Shown: positions 27,301-35,715, counted from the first letter of the stretch. The stretch is DNA of 64,000 bases from Bacteroidaceae bacterium (GCA_017534535.1 JAFXVZ010000019.1:1-64000); one strand, 5' to 3'. Translations and numbers: made by a program. The notes: a model not told the origin generated them from the letters alone.

Positions 27301-27978
27301 CTGCGGTGTATATACCTGACTCTGGAGAGAAACCTTGTTATATTCTGTCTTCTCGCCACTCTGCTTTAACACCTCTTTCTCCACAGTATTGAAATTCTCG
27401 TATAGCCAACCAAGGATGTCATCACCTCGCCATACATCTGCTCCACAGTCAGCATCCTCTTCCACTGCATTGAATTGTTCGATGATTTCATTCAGTTCAT
27501 CGGCTGTTGGCATCAGTGCGTATGGGTAGTCTTTACGATAAAGCGGGATGTGTTCTCCCAATTTATCGAATTGGTCGGTGAGGAAATGCTTCAATCCTTC
27601 ACGCTCAGCATTACGTTCCTCTGGATGTTCCTCCAACCATGCATTGTGCTCAAACGAACGTCCAGCATTCTCTTTCCGTCGGGTAATGATTTCTGGAAAA
27701 AGTTCCTTCGATTCCATTACCTTGATGGCAGCTATACGGTTGAAGAGCGTAAAGACACACTCATTGATAGCAGCTTGACGAGCCTCTGTATAGCCCCCCA
27801 ACTCGCTTAGATGGCTCTGCATGATGTCGTCCAACTGGCGACGCCGTGGCTGTTGGTCTGCCGACAATTGTTCTGCTGGTACAGGTTCCGATGCACGAAG
27901 TCCCATGCGTGAGAAACGGTTGTCAAATGCCTGTTGTATAAGGCGGCGTATGTCGAGAACGTGATTGATAAGTTTCAT
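24328..27978 (-). CDS. pglX: BREX adenine-specific methyltransferase PglX
   Basis: The 1216-residue protein has a SAM-binding DPACGSGNF motif (277-285) and catalytic NPPY (485-488), as in N6-adenine methyltransferases, with the PglX N-terminal helical domain. PglX methylates a short non-palindromic site to mark host DNA; phage lacking the mark is blocked. Length is normal and I see no frameshift. The start overlaps the brxC stop by one base (TAATG). The region around 25,000-26,600, coding the central target-recognition part, is visibly more A/T-rich than the two ends (19 of 60 G/C at 25381-25440 against 33 of 60 at 24421-24480). Confidence 0.95.
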   Translation of the reverse strand: MKLINHVLDIRRLIQQAFDNRFSRMGLRASEPVPAEQLSADQQPRRRQLDDIMQSHLSELGGYTEARQAAINECVFTLFNRIAAIKVMESKELFPEIITRRKENAGRSFEHNAWLEEHPEERNAEREGLKHFLTDQFDKLGEHIPLYRKDYPYALMPTADELNEIIEQFNAVEEDADCGADVWRGDDILGWLYENFNTVEKEVLKQSGEKTEYNKVSLQSQVYTPQWVVKFLVDNTLGKAYLEMFPDSRIKEKYQIANAPKEQVRHPKDIRQMRLLDPACGSGNFLIYAFSLFYDLYIDQMENYERDYSRRDIPKMIVENNLFGVDLDERAAQISQIALFIKARVLGGHRSHWPEYTNVVSTHFFLPEYEELQGTFEILGSWSNKQIQAIENIWNDLCSAYKFGSLVRVEERLNEMMPNDTNHSLFKEFEMESLFDYKNNVITQLRNNVNKWGGQGSNAYTLSKTNDAISFLDIISHNYDVVVANPPYTDSADFGPELKTFIEGNYKKPYKFSGNLYSCFIKRCYELSADDGKVGIIHPHTFMYIKTFEDVREFLVKKTHINVLVDYGLDRVNLFGPGILLNAAFYTFDKSIYNEHEDGVYFHITVGQQEKFKKDSLLKALDDVCLNLPNNRVYYLEQKKLEKIKSMPIIFWISDEFREKFTDLSLSDIVDVKQGIATSNNNRFCRFWWEVLGSTRTYYPYSKGGDYNKWYGNLWLYVDWSDSAKKYIEKKGRLQNKQYYFKEGITYSGSSGEKGTSFRIFPKDCLFDVGGSCIFPTGKYSNRYYILAFLNTKTCFYLANSLNPTVNTQVGDIQRVPFVKPDAENEQIITDLAKCNIHIKEKINTFSLIEKEFVSSPISREKTVPNSITDYYVYENALNTHILLNEALINLLIFSIYDLNEKDQKMVFDKEGIPVGLLSPSEKAKNAYMQWLQQQTVYKPSERLLEFINNLGTEEQQESIDDFDSLYQNNKGWEEFCILHSISPIELWYQFKGSNINPSQRTQIIIFELLTDVIRTVLAKDDDGIIPLGDKVGEERLAIRIEREMMERGYTAAQFAQVCNLLGCPLEKYLQERFFQQLSDHLNLFMYLPKTPFIWHLTSGEHHAIELYISIYKWNRDALFRVRSIYAANREAAIRDRLNSIDTSNTEGRLEANELRAMLTELQEFCQKVDDLLASGYDPKLDDGVGKNIAPLQKRKMLSYEVLNAGQLKKYLNADW

Positions 27979-30900
27979 TATTCGTCGAATTTAAGAATGT
28001 CATTTATATCAAATTGGTTGACCATAGCCAACTGCTGCTTCAACCACTGCTTATATTCGGCAACGCTAAGCTGACCCGTCGGCAACTGGCTACGCAGCTT
28101 GCGCTCCTTGGGCTGTGGCTTCGGTTGTGGCTGTGGGTTGGGTGTGCTAGGATTGGGCTGTGGCTGAGGTTGTGGTTGCGGAGTTGAATCTGTGGTACAG
28201 ATTTCCGTTTCCATTACATCCACATCCACAAGCAACTGAGGCAACATGTTTATTGCACTAACGATGTCGCGAAGCTGAAGATGACATCTGGAGCATCGAA
28301 TCTCGTAGTCCTTCAATTGGATTTTTGAAATGATGTATTTTTTGCATACCTCTTCCTTTTCCCTAATCTTGGAAAAGAGGCGTGTATTCCACTCTTTCGG
28401 GTACTTGTCTGCTTCGTTCTTGACCGCTTCCATGCGGTTGAGTAGGTCGCCATAGCCGTTAAGCATCTGTTCTGCCTGCTGCTCCATATTCTGGCAGTAG
28501 AGATCCTTGACCTTCTGGTACTCCTGTTTCATCTGCTGATAGTTGCGAACAGGGTCGCTGTCAAGCATCTGGAAATAGGCTTCATGTATCTGGTCGAATG
28601 TCTGCATTGGCGAAGCCACAAACTCTAGTTCATTCTTCACATCATTGAAGTATTCCTTCTGATATTCAATCTCACGCATGTTGGTGTCGATGAAGCGAAT
28701 GTCAGCTTCAATCTTCTCAACAGCCTTGCAAAACTCTTCGTTCTCGTTGTCGCCGAGGAACGTTCTAGCAGTATTGAAGTAATTATACTCCGTGACAGTT
28801 CCAGCATACTGGCGAAGTACATCCTTGGCCGCAAGAGAACGACGGAAGATACGCTCACGCTCATCATCGTTACAAATCCTGTCGTTGACTTTATGAATCT
28901 CAGTAACAGCGAGTGACTGGATGGCGGCAACAAGCTCAAAGTCGTTCATGTTGTAACTGAGGTTGCCGCCAGTCAGCTCCTTATATCGACAATCTTTCAA
29001 CGTATCAACAATATCACGTTTCTCGTTGTAGGAAAGACTCTTGGTGATGGCTTTGAACGAAGCTCGCTGAAAGTTGCGGCTGTTGGCAAACGGTTCCTTT
29101 GCGCCATCCTGTTGCCAAGAATGGTATTCCTGATTGTTGTACTTGATGATGACCTTACTTGCACGGAACAAAGCGGCCAAGGTGGAGAAAACCGTACCAA
29201 AGTTATATCCAGTAGGAGCTGCAGCGAGATCTCGTTCAAGGTCGGCACCATTCTTGTAAGCAGCAGTCTGAGCCATAATCTCTGTAATAACAGGCAACTG
29301 GTCTCCAATAAACTGACCGCTGGTATCGAAGAACAGAAAATCAGGGAGTTGCCCGATGACATTCTGAAGCTGGTTCTGGTTTACTTTCAATAGTTGAAGC
29401 GCAATGCTGTCTTTCAAATACCCGCCCAGACGCTTGGTATAGATATTGCCGTACATCTTCAGTTCAGCCTCTTTGATGAGCGTAGCGGCATTCTGAGTTG
29501 TCAAAATACTGGTGTTGTAAAGATAGACGAGCACACCACTCGTATATGACTTAATGACGGCCTGTTCAAGTTGTACCGTTTTAGCCTCCAAGGAACTTGC
29601 AATCTCATCTACCACTTTCTTTTCTTCAGGTGTGAGGTTCGGCACCTCCTTGATGTAGTTGATGCGCAAGATGCTTTCAACTATCGTTTGTATCTCTGAG
29701 GCATAATCAGCGGAAGGAATAATGCTGATAACGTTTTTCTGGGATTGTGTATCTTCCTTGATGCGATCAACATACTCATTCAGCGATGGCTTTACGCTGA
29801 GAATGTCATGGAAAACAACCTTCATCCCTTGGTCACCACCTGTGGAGAATGTTTCACCACTATCTGATTGCACGGAGAAACCGATGTTCATGCCATCAAC
29901 GGTTATGTTCTGCGCTCCACGGACAAGTGCCATCTGTTTAACCTGTTTGGTAATCTCACCTTTAATACGATATGAGGCAATGCCATCATAGTTGTTCATC
30001 ATCTCAAAGATGCGCTGCTGCGTTTCGCTGGTGATTCGATACTCATCACCCGAAAGGATTAGAATCTCGTCATCTGCCAGTTTCTTACATGCTTTCTTCA
30101 CTTCATCGAGAACCGTGAAATAATCGTCAGGACAGTTCACGTACGCACGGCTGATATTCTCGACTGTTGTCTTTGCTCCAGATTCAGTTAGGAAATGGAT
30201 GGTTTGAAGCATATCATGACCGACGACAAAGCGTAGGTTCATTCCTTTCAGATGTTCATCTGCCTGATCGTAACGAATGCGCAGCGACTCAGCCACAGCT
30301 TCCTCCGCCTGGCGACAAAGCTGTGAGGCATTGACATGGATGGGGAGATCTCTGTCTGAAAGTGCCTCTTTCTTCAATACATCGAAGGCAGAAATCAGCA
30401 TACCACGGGTACCGACCTGCGTCTTGACCAGTTTCTGTGTTCCAAACAGGAAGTATTGGAGCATCTTGAACTGATGTTCGTAGAAGGGATAGTAGTCTGC
30501 GTATGTCTTCGCATCTGTGGTCTTATTGAGACCTGTTCCGATAATATTGGTAATATCGGAAATCTGCCCACTCTTCTTTTTGTAATAATCCTGCAAAAGT
30601 TCGTCACCTTCTGCTGTCTTAGCAAGAAGTCGTTTGCGAATAATCATATCAACCTCCTCGGCAGCGATAGGAATACGCTTCTTAAAACGGTCGATAATCT
30701 TTGTCAACAAACTGCGATTCACATTCGTACCGTTAATCACATCATCAAGTTGTAGCTGTGCGATAGCGATAGTCCACACCTTACGGCCAAGAGCTGCAAT
30801 AGCCTCTGCCATACCTTCAAGGTCAAGAATGTTTATTTTTTGCTGTGCAATTGCCTCGCTCACTTCGTCTATCATAAAGACGATTCGGATGTCTGGATTC

Positions 30901-31628
30901 TTTTCAAGATAGCGATTCAAGTCATCTTGAAGTTTTGTTGCATCATAGTCCTGAATACGCAATTTTGCAGCATCGCTCATCTCGTCGTAAGCACGCTGAG
31001 AGCAGAAACCGTCGAGCATAGTGTCTTCCAGCGTGTCATAAACCTCATCCATGTTTTTACGACGCTGTAGCCATGATTCGCCAAATTTCTGTTGCACTTT
31101 GTCGCAGAATGCTTGGTAACGTCCACTCATCAGTAGGTTAAACTCAATGATGCCTACCCAATCGTCATTTAGATTGAGGGATTTGAGAAACGCACCCATC
31201 ATCATATAGCTGATGCCGTGATTTCCTGTCGTCTTGGCAGCATCAAACAGGACAACATGATTATTGGTGCGTCCCAATTCGTTGATGCTGTTCTGGAGAA
31301 GACCTGCATTCGGCAAACCAATGAGTTTGTTCTTGAATCGTTCACGTATAGACGTTCCCTTAATGGTAGGATTCTTCAAGAGGAAGCCTATCATTTTGGA
31401 GAAATAAGACTTACCAGAACCATAGAAGCCACTCAACCATAGGCCTGGCTGTGCGGTGTTGGAGGTAAAAAAGTCGCAAAAGTCGGCTAAATGCTTAGCC
31501 AAACTATCTGTCAAAATGAAACCATCCAACTCGTCGATGATACTCTGATCATCTTGCTGGTTGAGGTCAATCACACTCTTGATGTCATCTTCAAGACGTA
31601 TTGAAAGTATATCTTTTATCTTTGTCAT
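27978..31628 (-). CDS. brxC: BREX ATPase BrxC
   Basis: The 1216-residue large P-loop protein has Walker A GFYGSGKS (67-74) and Walker B IVFMIDE (249-255) in the N-terminal AAA domain. Long helical regions and a Pro/Gln repeat linker (PQPQPQPQ..., about residues 1145-1175) precede a short C-terminal segment. BrxC (PglY) is required for both restriction and modification in type 1 BREX. It begins 19 bases after brxB and overlaps pglX by one base. The linker repeat is an unusually regular PQ/PK tract; length is otherwise normal. Confidence 0.95.
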   Translation of the reverse strand: MTKIKDILSIRLEDDIKSVIDLNQQDDQSIIDELDGFILTDSLAKHLADFCDFFTSNTAQPGLWLSGFYGSGKSYFSKMIGFLLKNPTIKGTSIRERFKNKLIGLPNAGLLQNSINELGRTNNHVVLFDAAKTTGNHGISYMMMGAFLKSLNLNDDWVGIIEFNLLMSGRYQAFCDKVQQKFGESWLQRRKNMDEVYDTLEDTMLDGFCSQRAYDEMSDAAKLRIQDYDATKLQDDLNRYLEKNPDIRIVFMIDEVSEAIAQQKINILDLEGMAEAIAALGRKVWTIAIAQLQLDDVINGTNVNRSLLTKIIDRFKKRIPIAAEEVDMIIRKRLLAKTAEGDELLQDYYKKKSGQISDITNIIGTGLNKTTDAKTYADYYPFYEHQFKMLQYFLFGTQKLVKTQVGTRGMLISAFDVLKKEALSDRDLPIHVNASQLCRQAEEAVAESLRIRYDQADEHLKGMNLRFVVGHDMLQTIHFLTESGAKTTVENISRAYVNCPDDYFTVLDEVKKACKKLADDEILILSGDEYRITSETQQRIFEMMNNYDGIASYRIKGEITKQVKQMALVRGAQNITVDGMNIGFSVQSDSGETFSTGGDQGMKVVFHDILSVKPSLNEYVDRIKEDTQSQKNVISIIPSADYASEIQTIVESILRINYIKEVPNLTPEEKKVVDEIASSLEAKTVQLEQAVIKSYTSGVLVYLYNTSILTTQNAATLIKEAELKMYGNIYTKRLGGYLKDSIALQLLKVNQNQLQNVIGQLPDFLFFDTSGQFIGDQLPVITEIMAQTAAYKNGADLERDLAAAPTGYNFGTVFSTLAALFRASKVIIKYNNQEYHSWQQDGAKEPFANSRNFQRASFKAITKSLSYNEKRDIVDTLKDCRYKELTGGNLSYNMNDFELVAAIQSLAVTEIHKVNDRICNDDERERIFRRSLAAKDVLRQYAGTVTEYNYFNTARTFLGDNENEEFCKAVEKIEADIRFIDTNMREIEYQKEYFNDVKNELEFVASPMQTFDQIHEAYFQMLDSDPVRNYQQMKQEYQKVKDLYCQNMEQQAEQMLNGYGDLLNRMEAVKNEADKYPKEWNTRLFSKIREKEEVCKKYIISKIQLKDYEIRCSRCHLQLRDIVSAINMLPQLLVDVDVMETEICTTDSTPQPQPQPQPNPSTPNPQPQPKPQPKERKLRSQLPTGQLSVAEYKQWLKQQLAMVNQFDINDILKFDE

Positions 31629-31647
31629 AATCGTAAATTTATCAAAG

Positions 31648-32199
31648 TTATATGACTACCACACAGCGATACTTGGAGGCTGGCTGTTGATTGAGGAAAT
31701 ATATCGTCTCATTTCTTAATACCGCTGGATAGAAGAACACCAGCGGCTTCTGGAACTTCATTACATGGGGATCTTCCATGATGTTCTGGTTGGAGAACCC
31801 CATTTTATAGATAACTCCAGTATGTATTAAAATGGGGGAGACACCTTTTTCTGCAGCATTGACAATTCGTTGCATGAGGAAGCTGTAAAACGTTCCCTCT
31901 GTGTAGTTCTGGCTGACGAACACCTCTGTACCCATGTTCTTGAACTGACGCTTGAATTTATCAAGTCCCTTTGAATCGACAAATTCAACGAACAATTGGC
32001 GAAGGTCTATAAACTCATACCCATCAGTATATCTGCGTTTTGCCTCTTCTATGTACTTTTCTTCATCAACAGGAGGATATACGAATAAGATACTCCTTCC
32101 CCCATTCGCGTCAGAAGACAAATGGGCAAGGTCACGTCCCATTGCTGCAGTGAGGTCGTTGAACAGCCTGTTATGTTCTTGTATAAATGTTGATGCCAT
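31648..32199 (-). CDS. brxB: BREX protein BrxB (DUF1788)
   Basis: The 183-residue protein matches the BrxB/DUF1788 family. Visible features include GGRSILFVYPPVDEEKYI near residue 35, YEFIDLRQLFVEF, and the C-terminal HTGVIYKMGFSNQ and KPLVFFYPAVL. BrxB is a small core component of type 1 BREX with no known enzymatic activity. It starts one base after brxA ends, and brxC follows after 19 bases, so translation is probably coupled throughout. Confidence 0.92.
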   Translation of the reverse strand: MASTFIQEHNRLFNDLTAAMGRDLAHLSSDANGGRSILFVYPPVDEEKYIEEAKRRYTDGYEFIDLRQLFVEFVDSKGLDKFKRQFKNMGTEVFVSQNYTEGTFYSFLMQRIVNAAEKGVSPILIHTGVIYKMGFSNQNIMEDPHVMKFQKPLVFFYPAVLRNETIYFLNQQPASKYRCVVVI

Positions 32200-32200
32200 A

Positions 32201-32929
32201 TTACTTCAAGTCTATCGTCAGTTCATTCCCAATCTGAGTTACGTCCCAGTATTGGATATTTTCTATTTTCTTTAATCGAGTGATAATATTCTGTTCTTCA
32301 CTGAACGAGAATATCATATATGGATTATGTAGGGTCTTGTCGTCTGTTATTGTCTGAATGAATCGGATGTAATAGACAAACAAGTTATTTGTAATGACCG
32401 GGTGGAGGATGGTTTTCTTGATAGCACCATCTGCAAGCCCCAATTTCTTCATAATAGTCAGATACTTGCTTCCTGAGATTTTGATCGTATCTTCGCTCCA
32501 ATCTAATTCTCCCTTCTCAGTTTCTTTTATGTGGCGGAGAAAACTTGTTATTTCTTCTGCTGTAATGGTAACCCTTCCGGCATAAACCGCCTTCATGAAC
32601 ACCTCTGCTGTGATTCTAGAAAAAAGAAGATTGGAATATGTCAACTGCCAAAACAGAATAACCAATCTTTCCTGTACGGAGAATTCTTTATTGGCTAAAG
32701 CATCAAAGAACATGTTCTTGTGAATTTCACTTTTGAACTTAAGAATACAAGATTCAATGGCAGAAATGAATCGCTGTAAAGACTTCTCTGTCCTGAACTC
32801 AAAAGCTCCCGTACTTTCTTTAGTGAAACCGTAAGTGTCACTGATGTAGTCAAGCATCACATTGTAGTTGGGTACACTACCCATAATGTTGACTCCAGAA
32901 TCATATTTACCGTTATTCTTCTTCGCCAT
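32201..32929 (-). CDS. brxA: BREX protein BrxA (DUF1819)
   Basis: The 242-residue all-helical protein matches BrxA/DUF1819 in length, place and sequence character (NYNVMLDYISDTYGF, LVILFWQLTYSNLLF, then EVFMKAVYAGR). BrxA is a DNA-binding core component of type 1 BREX. Its start overlaps the 3' end of the XRE regulator gene by 17 bases, so regulator and BREX genes share a transcript. Confidence 0.9.
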   Translation of the reverse strand: MAKKNNGKYDSGVNIMGSVPNYNVMLDYISDTYGFTKESTGAFEFRTEKSLQRFISAIESCILKFKSEIHKNMFFDALANKEFSVQERLVILFWQLTYSNLLFSRITAEVFMKAVYAGRVTITAEEITSFLRHIKETEKGELDWSEDTIKISGSKYLTIMKKLGLADGAIKKTILHPVITNNLFVYYIRFIQTITDDKTLHNPYMIFSFSEEQNIITRLKKIENIQYWDVTQIGNELTIDLK

Positions 32930-33140
32930 GAATACGCTTAATTCTTACAAGTTCTGTATAATCAACCCTTAAGGCTTCTGCTATTTTACTTAACATATCC
33001 AAAGATGGCTGTGAGGAATTGGTACACCACTTACTTACAGTGGCAGCATTAACACCAAGTTGCTCTGCAAGCCACTTGTTTGTTCGTTTCTTCTCCGCCA
33101 ACATTACCTTAATCCGATTTAAATCTTTGTTCTCTTCCAT
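32913..33140 (-). CDS. XRE-family regulator heading the BREX operon
   Basis: The 75-residue protein from the ATG at 33140 is almost entirely a Cro/CI-type helix-turn-helix: KWLAEQLGVNAATVSKW, then CTNSSQPSLDMLSKIAEAL. The longer in-frame start at 33182 would cover the promoter, so the shorter one is preferred. Many BREX loci are controlled by a WYL-domain regulator (BrxR); here a bare XRE protein takes the first place and overlaps brxA by 17 bases. Autoregulation of the operon is likely but inferred. Confidence 0.85.
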   Translation of the reverse strand: MEENKDLNRIKVMLAEKKRTNKWLAEQLGVNAATVSKWCTNSSQPSLDMLSKIAEALRVDYTELVRIKRIHGEEE

Positions 33141-33160
33141 CGTATATAGTTTTAATGCTA

Positions 33161-33196
33161 CAAAGATACAAAAACTTTTCACATAGACCCCAACAA
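33161..33196 (-). promoter_or_regulatory. Predicted BREX operon promoter
   Basis: On the minus strand TATCTTTG (33161-33168) is a perfect Bacteroidetes -7 box. A TTG-type -33 element (33191-33193) lies 22 bases upstream. It is 20 bases ahead of the regulator ATG, and no other promoter is evident before the end of the NACHT gene. Confidence 0.65.
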
Positions 33197-33348
33197 TTCG
33201 TAAAATTAATAAATAATAACGTCAAAAATTGAAAATAATTCATTTTTTAAGTCAAATTTTAGCATGCAAATGACAAAACTTTACAGTGAATGAAATAAAA
33301 ACGTGTCATGTCCAAGTCAAATTCAATTTTTCTCCTTTGGCATAAATG

Positions 33349-33380
33349 TTGGTTCTAATTGCTATCATCGTTAGAACCAA
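33349..33380. repeat. Perfect inverted repeat in the BREX/excisionase intergenic region
   Basis: TTGGTTCTAA (33349-33358) and TTAGAACCAA (33371-33380) form a 10-base perfect inverted repeat with a 12-base centre, in the 570-base gap between the divergent regulator genes. It could be an operator or hairpin. The rest of 33183-33708 holds no convincing gene; the one frame of 85 codons there is without start signal or features. Confidence 0.5.
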
Positions 33381-33708
33381 ATTTGAAATATGGAGTTGAA
33401 AAGGGCTGGTTTCAGAGTCATTTTTCGGTTGATGGCATAGCATGGAGTAACTTTGCAGAGCGTTTCGGGTGAAAGAGCGATGATGCCACCTTATGCATAA
33501 TACGAGTATGATTTTTTCTGCAATTTCATACTCAAAGTTTAATAAGGTTGAAAAAGAGCCCATCTGTAAAAGGATTCATCGTTTAGCCCCGGAATAGCTC
33601 ATAACTTTGCATCGGCATTCAGGGACAACATTCGTCACCAGCCGATCAGAAATACATAAAAGTACACGCGAAAGATAGAACATTAAAATAATAAAAACGA
33701 AATTGACA

Positions 33709-34041
33709 ATGAATAGTGAGAATCAAATTTTAGGCAACCAGTTGGTTGTAATGAGCAGAGCTGATTTGGAGGCTCTGGTTGAGAAGGCGGCAAACACAAA
33801 GGCCGCGAGTGAAGTTGAGGAAAACATCTGTAATGATGTTCATTCTGCTGTGAACGATAATGAGCGTTTCCTTTCCCGTAAAGAAGTGGCGGAATTGCTG
33901 CATGTAGACTTATCCACGCTTTGGCGGTGGAACAGGGATAAACTTCTCTGTTGTAAGAAAGTAGGACCACGTCGAGTGTTGTATTCATACAACGACGTGA
34001 TGGAGAAGCTTAATGGTGAGGAAAGTGAGGAAACTAAATAG
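33709..34041 (+). CDS. Excisionase-like helix-turn-helix protein of element B
   Basis: The protein has 110 residues from the ATG at 33709; an in-frame TTG just upstream is not used. The C-terminal half is a MerR/excisionase-type helix-turn-helix (SRKEVAELLHVDLSTLWRWN, then KVGPRRVLYSYNDV). It is the counterpart of the 100-aa protein at 10546 in element A and probably controls excision or regulates the small operon that follows. Confidence 0.85.
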   Translation: MNSENQILGNQLVVMSRADLEALVEKAANTKAASEVEENICNDVHSAVNDNERFLSRKEVAELLHVDLSTLWRWNRDKLLCCKKVGPRRVLYSYNDVMEKLNGEESEETK

Positions 34042-34055
34042 GGAAGGAGGTATTT

Positions 34056-34934
34056 ATGACAAACAAAAAGTCAAAAAAAATATCACCCCATGACAAAGAG
34101 AACTCATTTTTGCTGTTCACGGATGAACGAGCAGCCGTTGAAAGTATGAGTGATGAAGATGCCGGAAAGATGGTCAAAGCAATTTTTGCATACGCAGACG
34201 AAGGCATGATTCCTCCGTTCAAAGGTTTGATGCTGGCCATCTTCAACTTGTTCAAGGGGCAGATAAATCGCTGCCAGAAGAATTACAAAGAGACTTGTGA
34301 ACGGAATCGGCAAAATGCAGAAAAACGATGGGGACAAAATAAAGCCGCAAAAGAACAGGAGATAAGGGAGATGGTATTAGCGGAACTAGAGAAAAAAGGT
34401 GTGTTCCTATCAAAAGCAGACGCATACGACCGCATACCAGCGGATGCGACCGCATGCCTTCCTAATCCTAATCCAAGTTCTAATCCTGAACCAGACATTG
34501 ATGATGGTGTTAACACTCCCATCATCAATGATAATAAAGATGTGGTGGAGGTGATAGTGGAAGAAGACTTCCCATTTGATAAGATTTGGGAGATGTATGA
34601 CAAGAAGGTTGGCAATGTGGCAGCTTTACGGGAAACATGGAAGGCGTTGTCTGCCGACGAAAAAAGAAAGATCTTCAAGTATGTGCCAATCTATGTGCAT
34701 GTACGACCAGATAGGAAATACAGGAAGAACTTCGAGAATTTCCTCGCATGTCGCACCTGGGAAACGGAACCAATAACCCTAAATGAATTGAATAATGGAA
34801 GCAACTATCGGAACAGTCCTCAAACAAATGAAACAAGAAGGGCAATTGCAGAGCAAAACACAATGTTACTTGCCTCAAAATTCTTTGGAGAGCAGGAAGA
34901 ACCTGGCTCCAGCTTTTATGGAGTGGAAGAATAG
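34056..34934 (+). CDS. DUF6291-like element protein
   Basis: The 292-residue protein has an N-terminal block (about 12-95) containing GKMVKAIFAYADEGMIPPF, then FKGQINRCQKNYKETCERNR. It resembles the 195-aa protein of element A. A low-complexity middle (Asn/Pro/Asp-rich) and a C-terminal helical segment (EMYDKKVGNVAALRETWKAL) follow. A very strong ribosome-binding site (GGAAGGAGG) precedes the ATG, unusual for this phylum. The family name is from memory; a role in element DNA metabolism is inferred from its neighbours. Confidence 0.75.
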   Translation: MTNKKSKKISPHDKENSFLLFTDERAAVESMSDEDAGKMVKAIFAYADEGMIPPFKGLMLAIFNLFKGQINRCQKNYKETCERNRQNAEKRWGQNKAAKEQEIREMVLAELEKKGVFLSKADAYDRIPADATACLPNPNPSSNPEPDIDDGVNTPIINDNKDVVEVIVEEDFPFDKIWEMYDKKVGNVAALRETWKALSADEKRKIFKYVPIYVHVRPDRKYRKNFENFLACRTWETEPITLNELNNGSNYRNSPQTNETRRAIAEQNTMLLASKFFGEQEEPGSSFYGVEE

Positions 34935-35430
34935 GTATCCTGCAATTAAGGATTTCTTGGTTGGTTTCAGCCCTAACCGGCAACTACAAGTGTGTAATAA
35001 TCCTGAAGAATGTTTCTTTGGTAATTCACCAACACTGGCATCGATAAACATAATCTACGAGAAAGGAACAGCAGAGATATGGCTTTCTGCTGAAATTCAG
35101 GAGGCATGTTTGTTCATGGGAGTGAGGGAGATGCCAGACATCAATCAAATTGAGAAGTTGGTCAAGATCATCGTAGTCCAATACGGCTATCTGAAAGTCG
35201 ACGAGCTTCAGCTATTCTTCTTCTATTTCTGTGCTGCCAAGTATCGCCACTTCTACAATTACTTTGACCCGTCCATCATCATTCTTAGTCTTCGTGATTT
35301 CTTGAACGACCGGAGTCGTGCTTACGAAGAACATGAACGAAGGGAAAGAGAACGTGAATATGAGGAGTGGAAGAAGAACGCTATCACATACGAAGAATAC
35401 CAAAAGTTGAAGAGAGAGAATCAACTGTGA
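34795..35430 (+). CDS. Element protein, homologue-like of the 9250 gene
   Basis: The 211-residue protein overlaps the 3' end of the previous gene by 140 bases in another frame. The central part (LQLFFFYFCAAKYRHFYNYF) loosely matches the 242-aa protein at 9250, which overlaps its own upstream neighbour by 113 bases. The C-terminus is a highly charged helix (EEHERREREREYEEWKK). No enzyme motif is visible. The shared long overlap in two separate elements supports both as real genes. Confidence 0.65.
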   Translation: MEATIGTVLKQMKQEGQLQSKTQCYLPQNSLESRKNLAPAFMEWKNRYPAIKDFLVGFSPNRQLQVCNNPEECFFGNSPTLASINIIYEKGTAEIWLSAEIQEACLFMGVREMPDINQIEKLVKIIVVQYGYLKVDELQLFFFYFCAAKYRHFYNYFDPSIIILSLRDFLNDRSRAYEEHERREREREYEEWKKNAITYEEYQKLKRENQL

Positions 35431-35445
35431 GAAAACATTGGCATC

Positions 35446-35540
35446 GGGCTTGCCAGTGCCACCTCTTACCATGAAGAGGTAGCCTAATACCCCAAGCGAA
35501 CGTTTTCGTTGGGAGTCATGCCACTTCAATAGCAAGCTCA
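35446..35540 (+). repeat. Structured repeat, outer copy 1
   Basis: This 95-base block contains two hairpins: ACCTCTT/AAGAGGT (35461-35480) and CCCAA-CGAA/TTCG-TTGGG (35491-35513). It has a close copy at 36112-36205 that keeps both hairpins despite base changes. It lies in the 780-base non-coding tract between the small element genes and the integrase. Confidence 0.65.
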
Positions 35541-35672
35541 GGAACCATTATCGATTCATCAAAGCCCCTCCAAAATAAACGTTATAGACTGATATCTGCA
35601 ATGTACAACAAACACCTGCTGTGTCGTAATTCGATGGATAGAGGCGAGATGTCAATTCGCTGTTTTCGTTCC

Positions 35673-35715
35673 ACAAAAACGCTAAGCCTAATTAGCGTTA
35701 ACTTCCATTAACGTG
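35673..35715 (+). repeat. Structured repeat, inner copy 1
   Basis: AACGCTAA (35678-35685) pairs with TTAGCGTT (35692-35699) around GCCTAA. CGTTAA/TTAACG form a second inverted repeat. The block recurs exactly 120 bases downstream. Confidence 0.6.

Noticed and set aside
24328-27978. Phase-variable frameshift in pglX
   Set aside because: The reading frame is intact over 1216 codons and I saw no long homopolymer or short tandem repeat at a position that would switch it.
33306-33563. 85-codon minus-strand gene
   Set aside because: No ribosome-binding site, no domain, and it spans the perfect inverted repeat in a regulatory gap.
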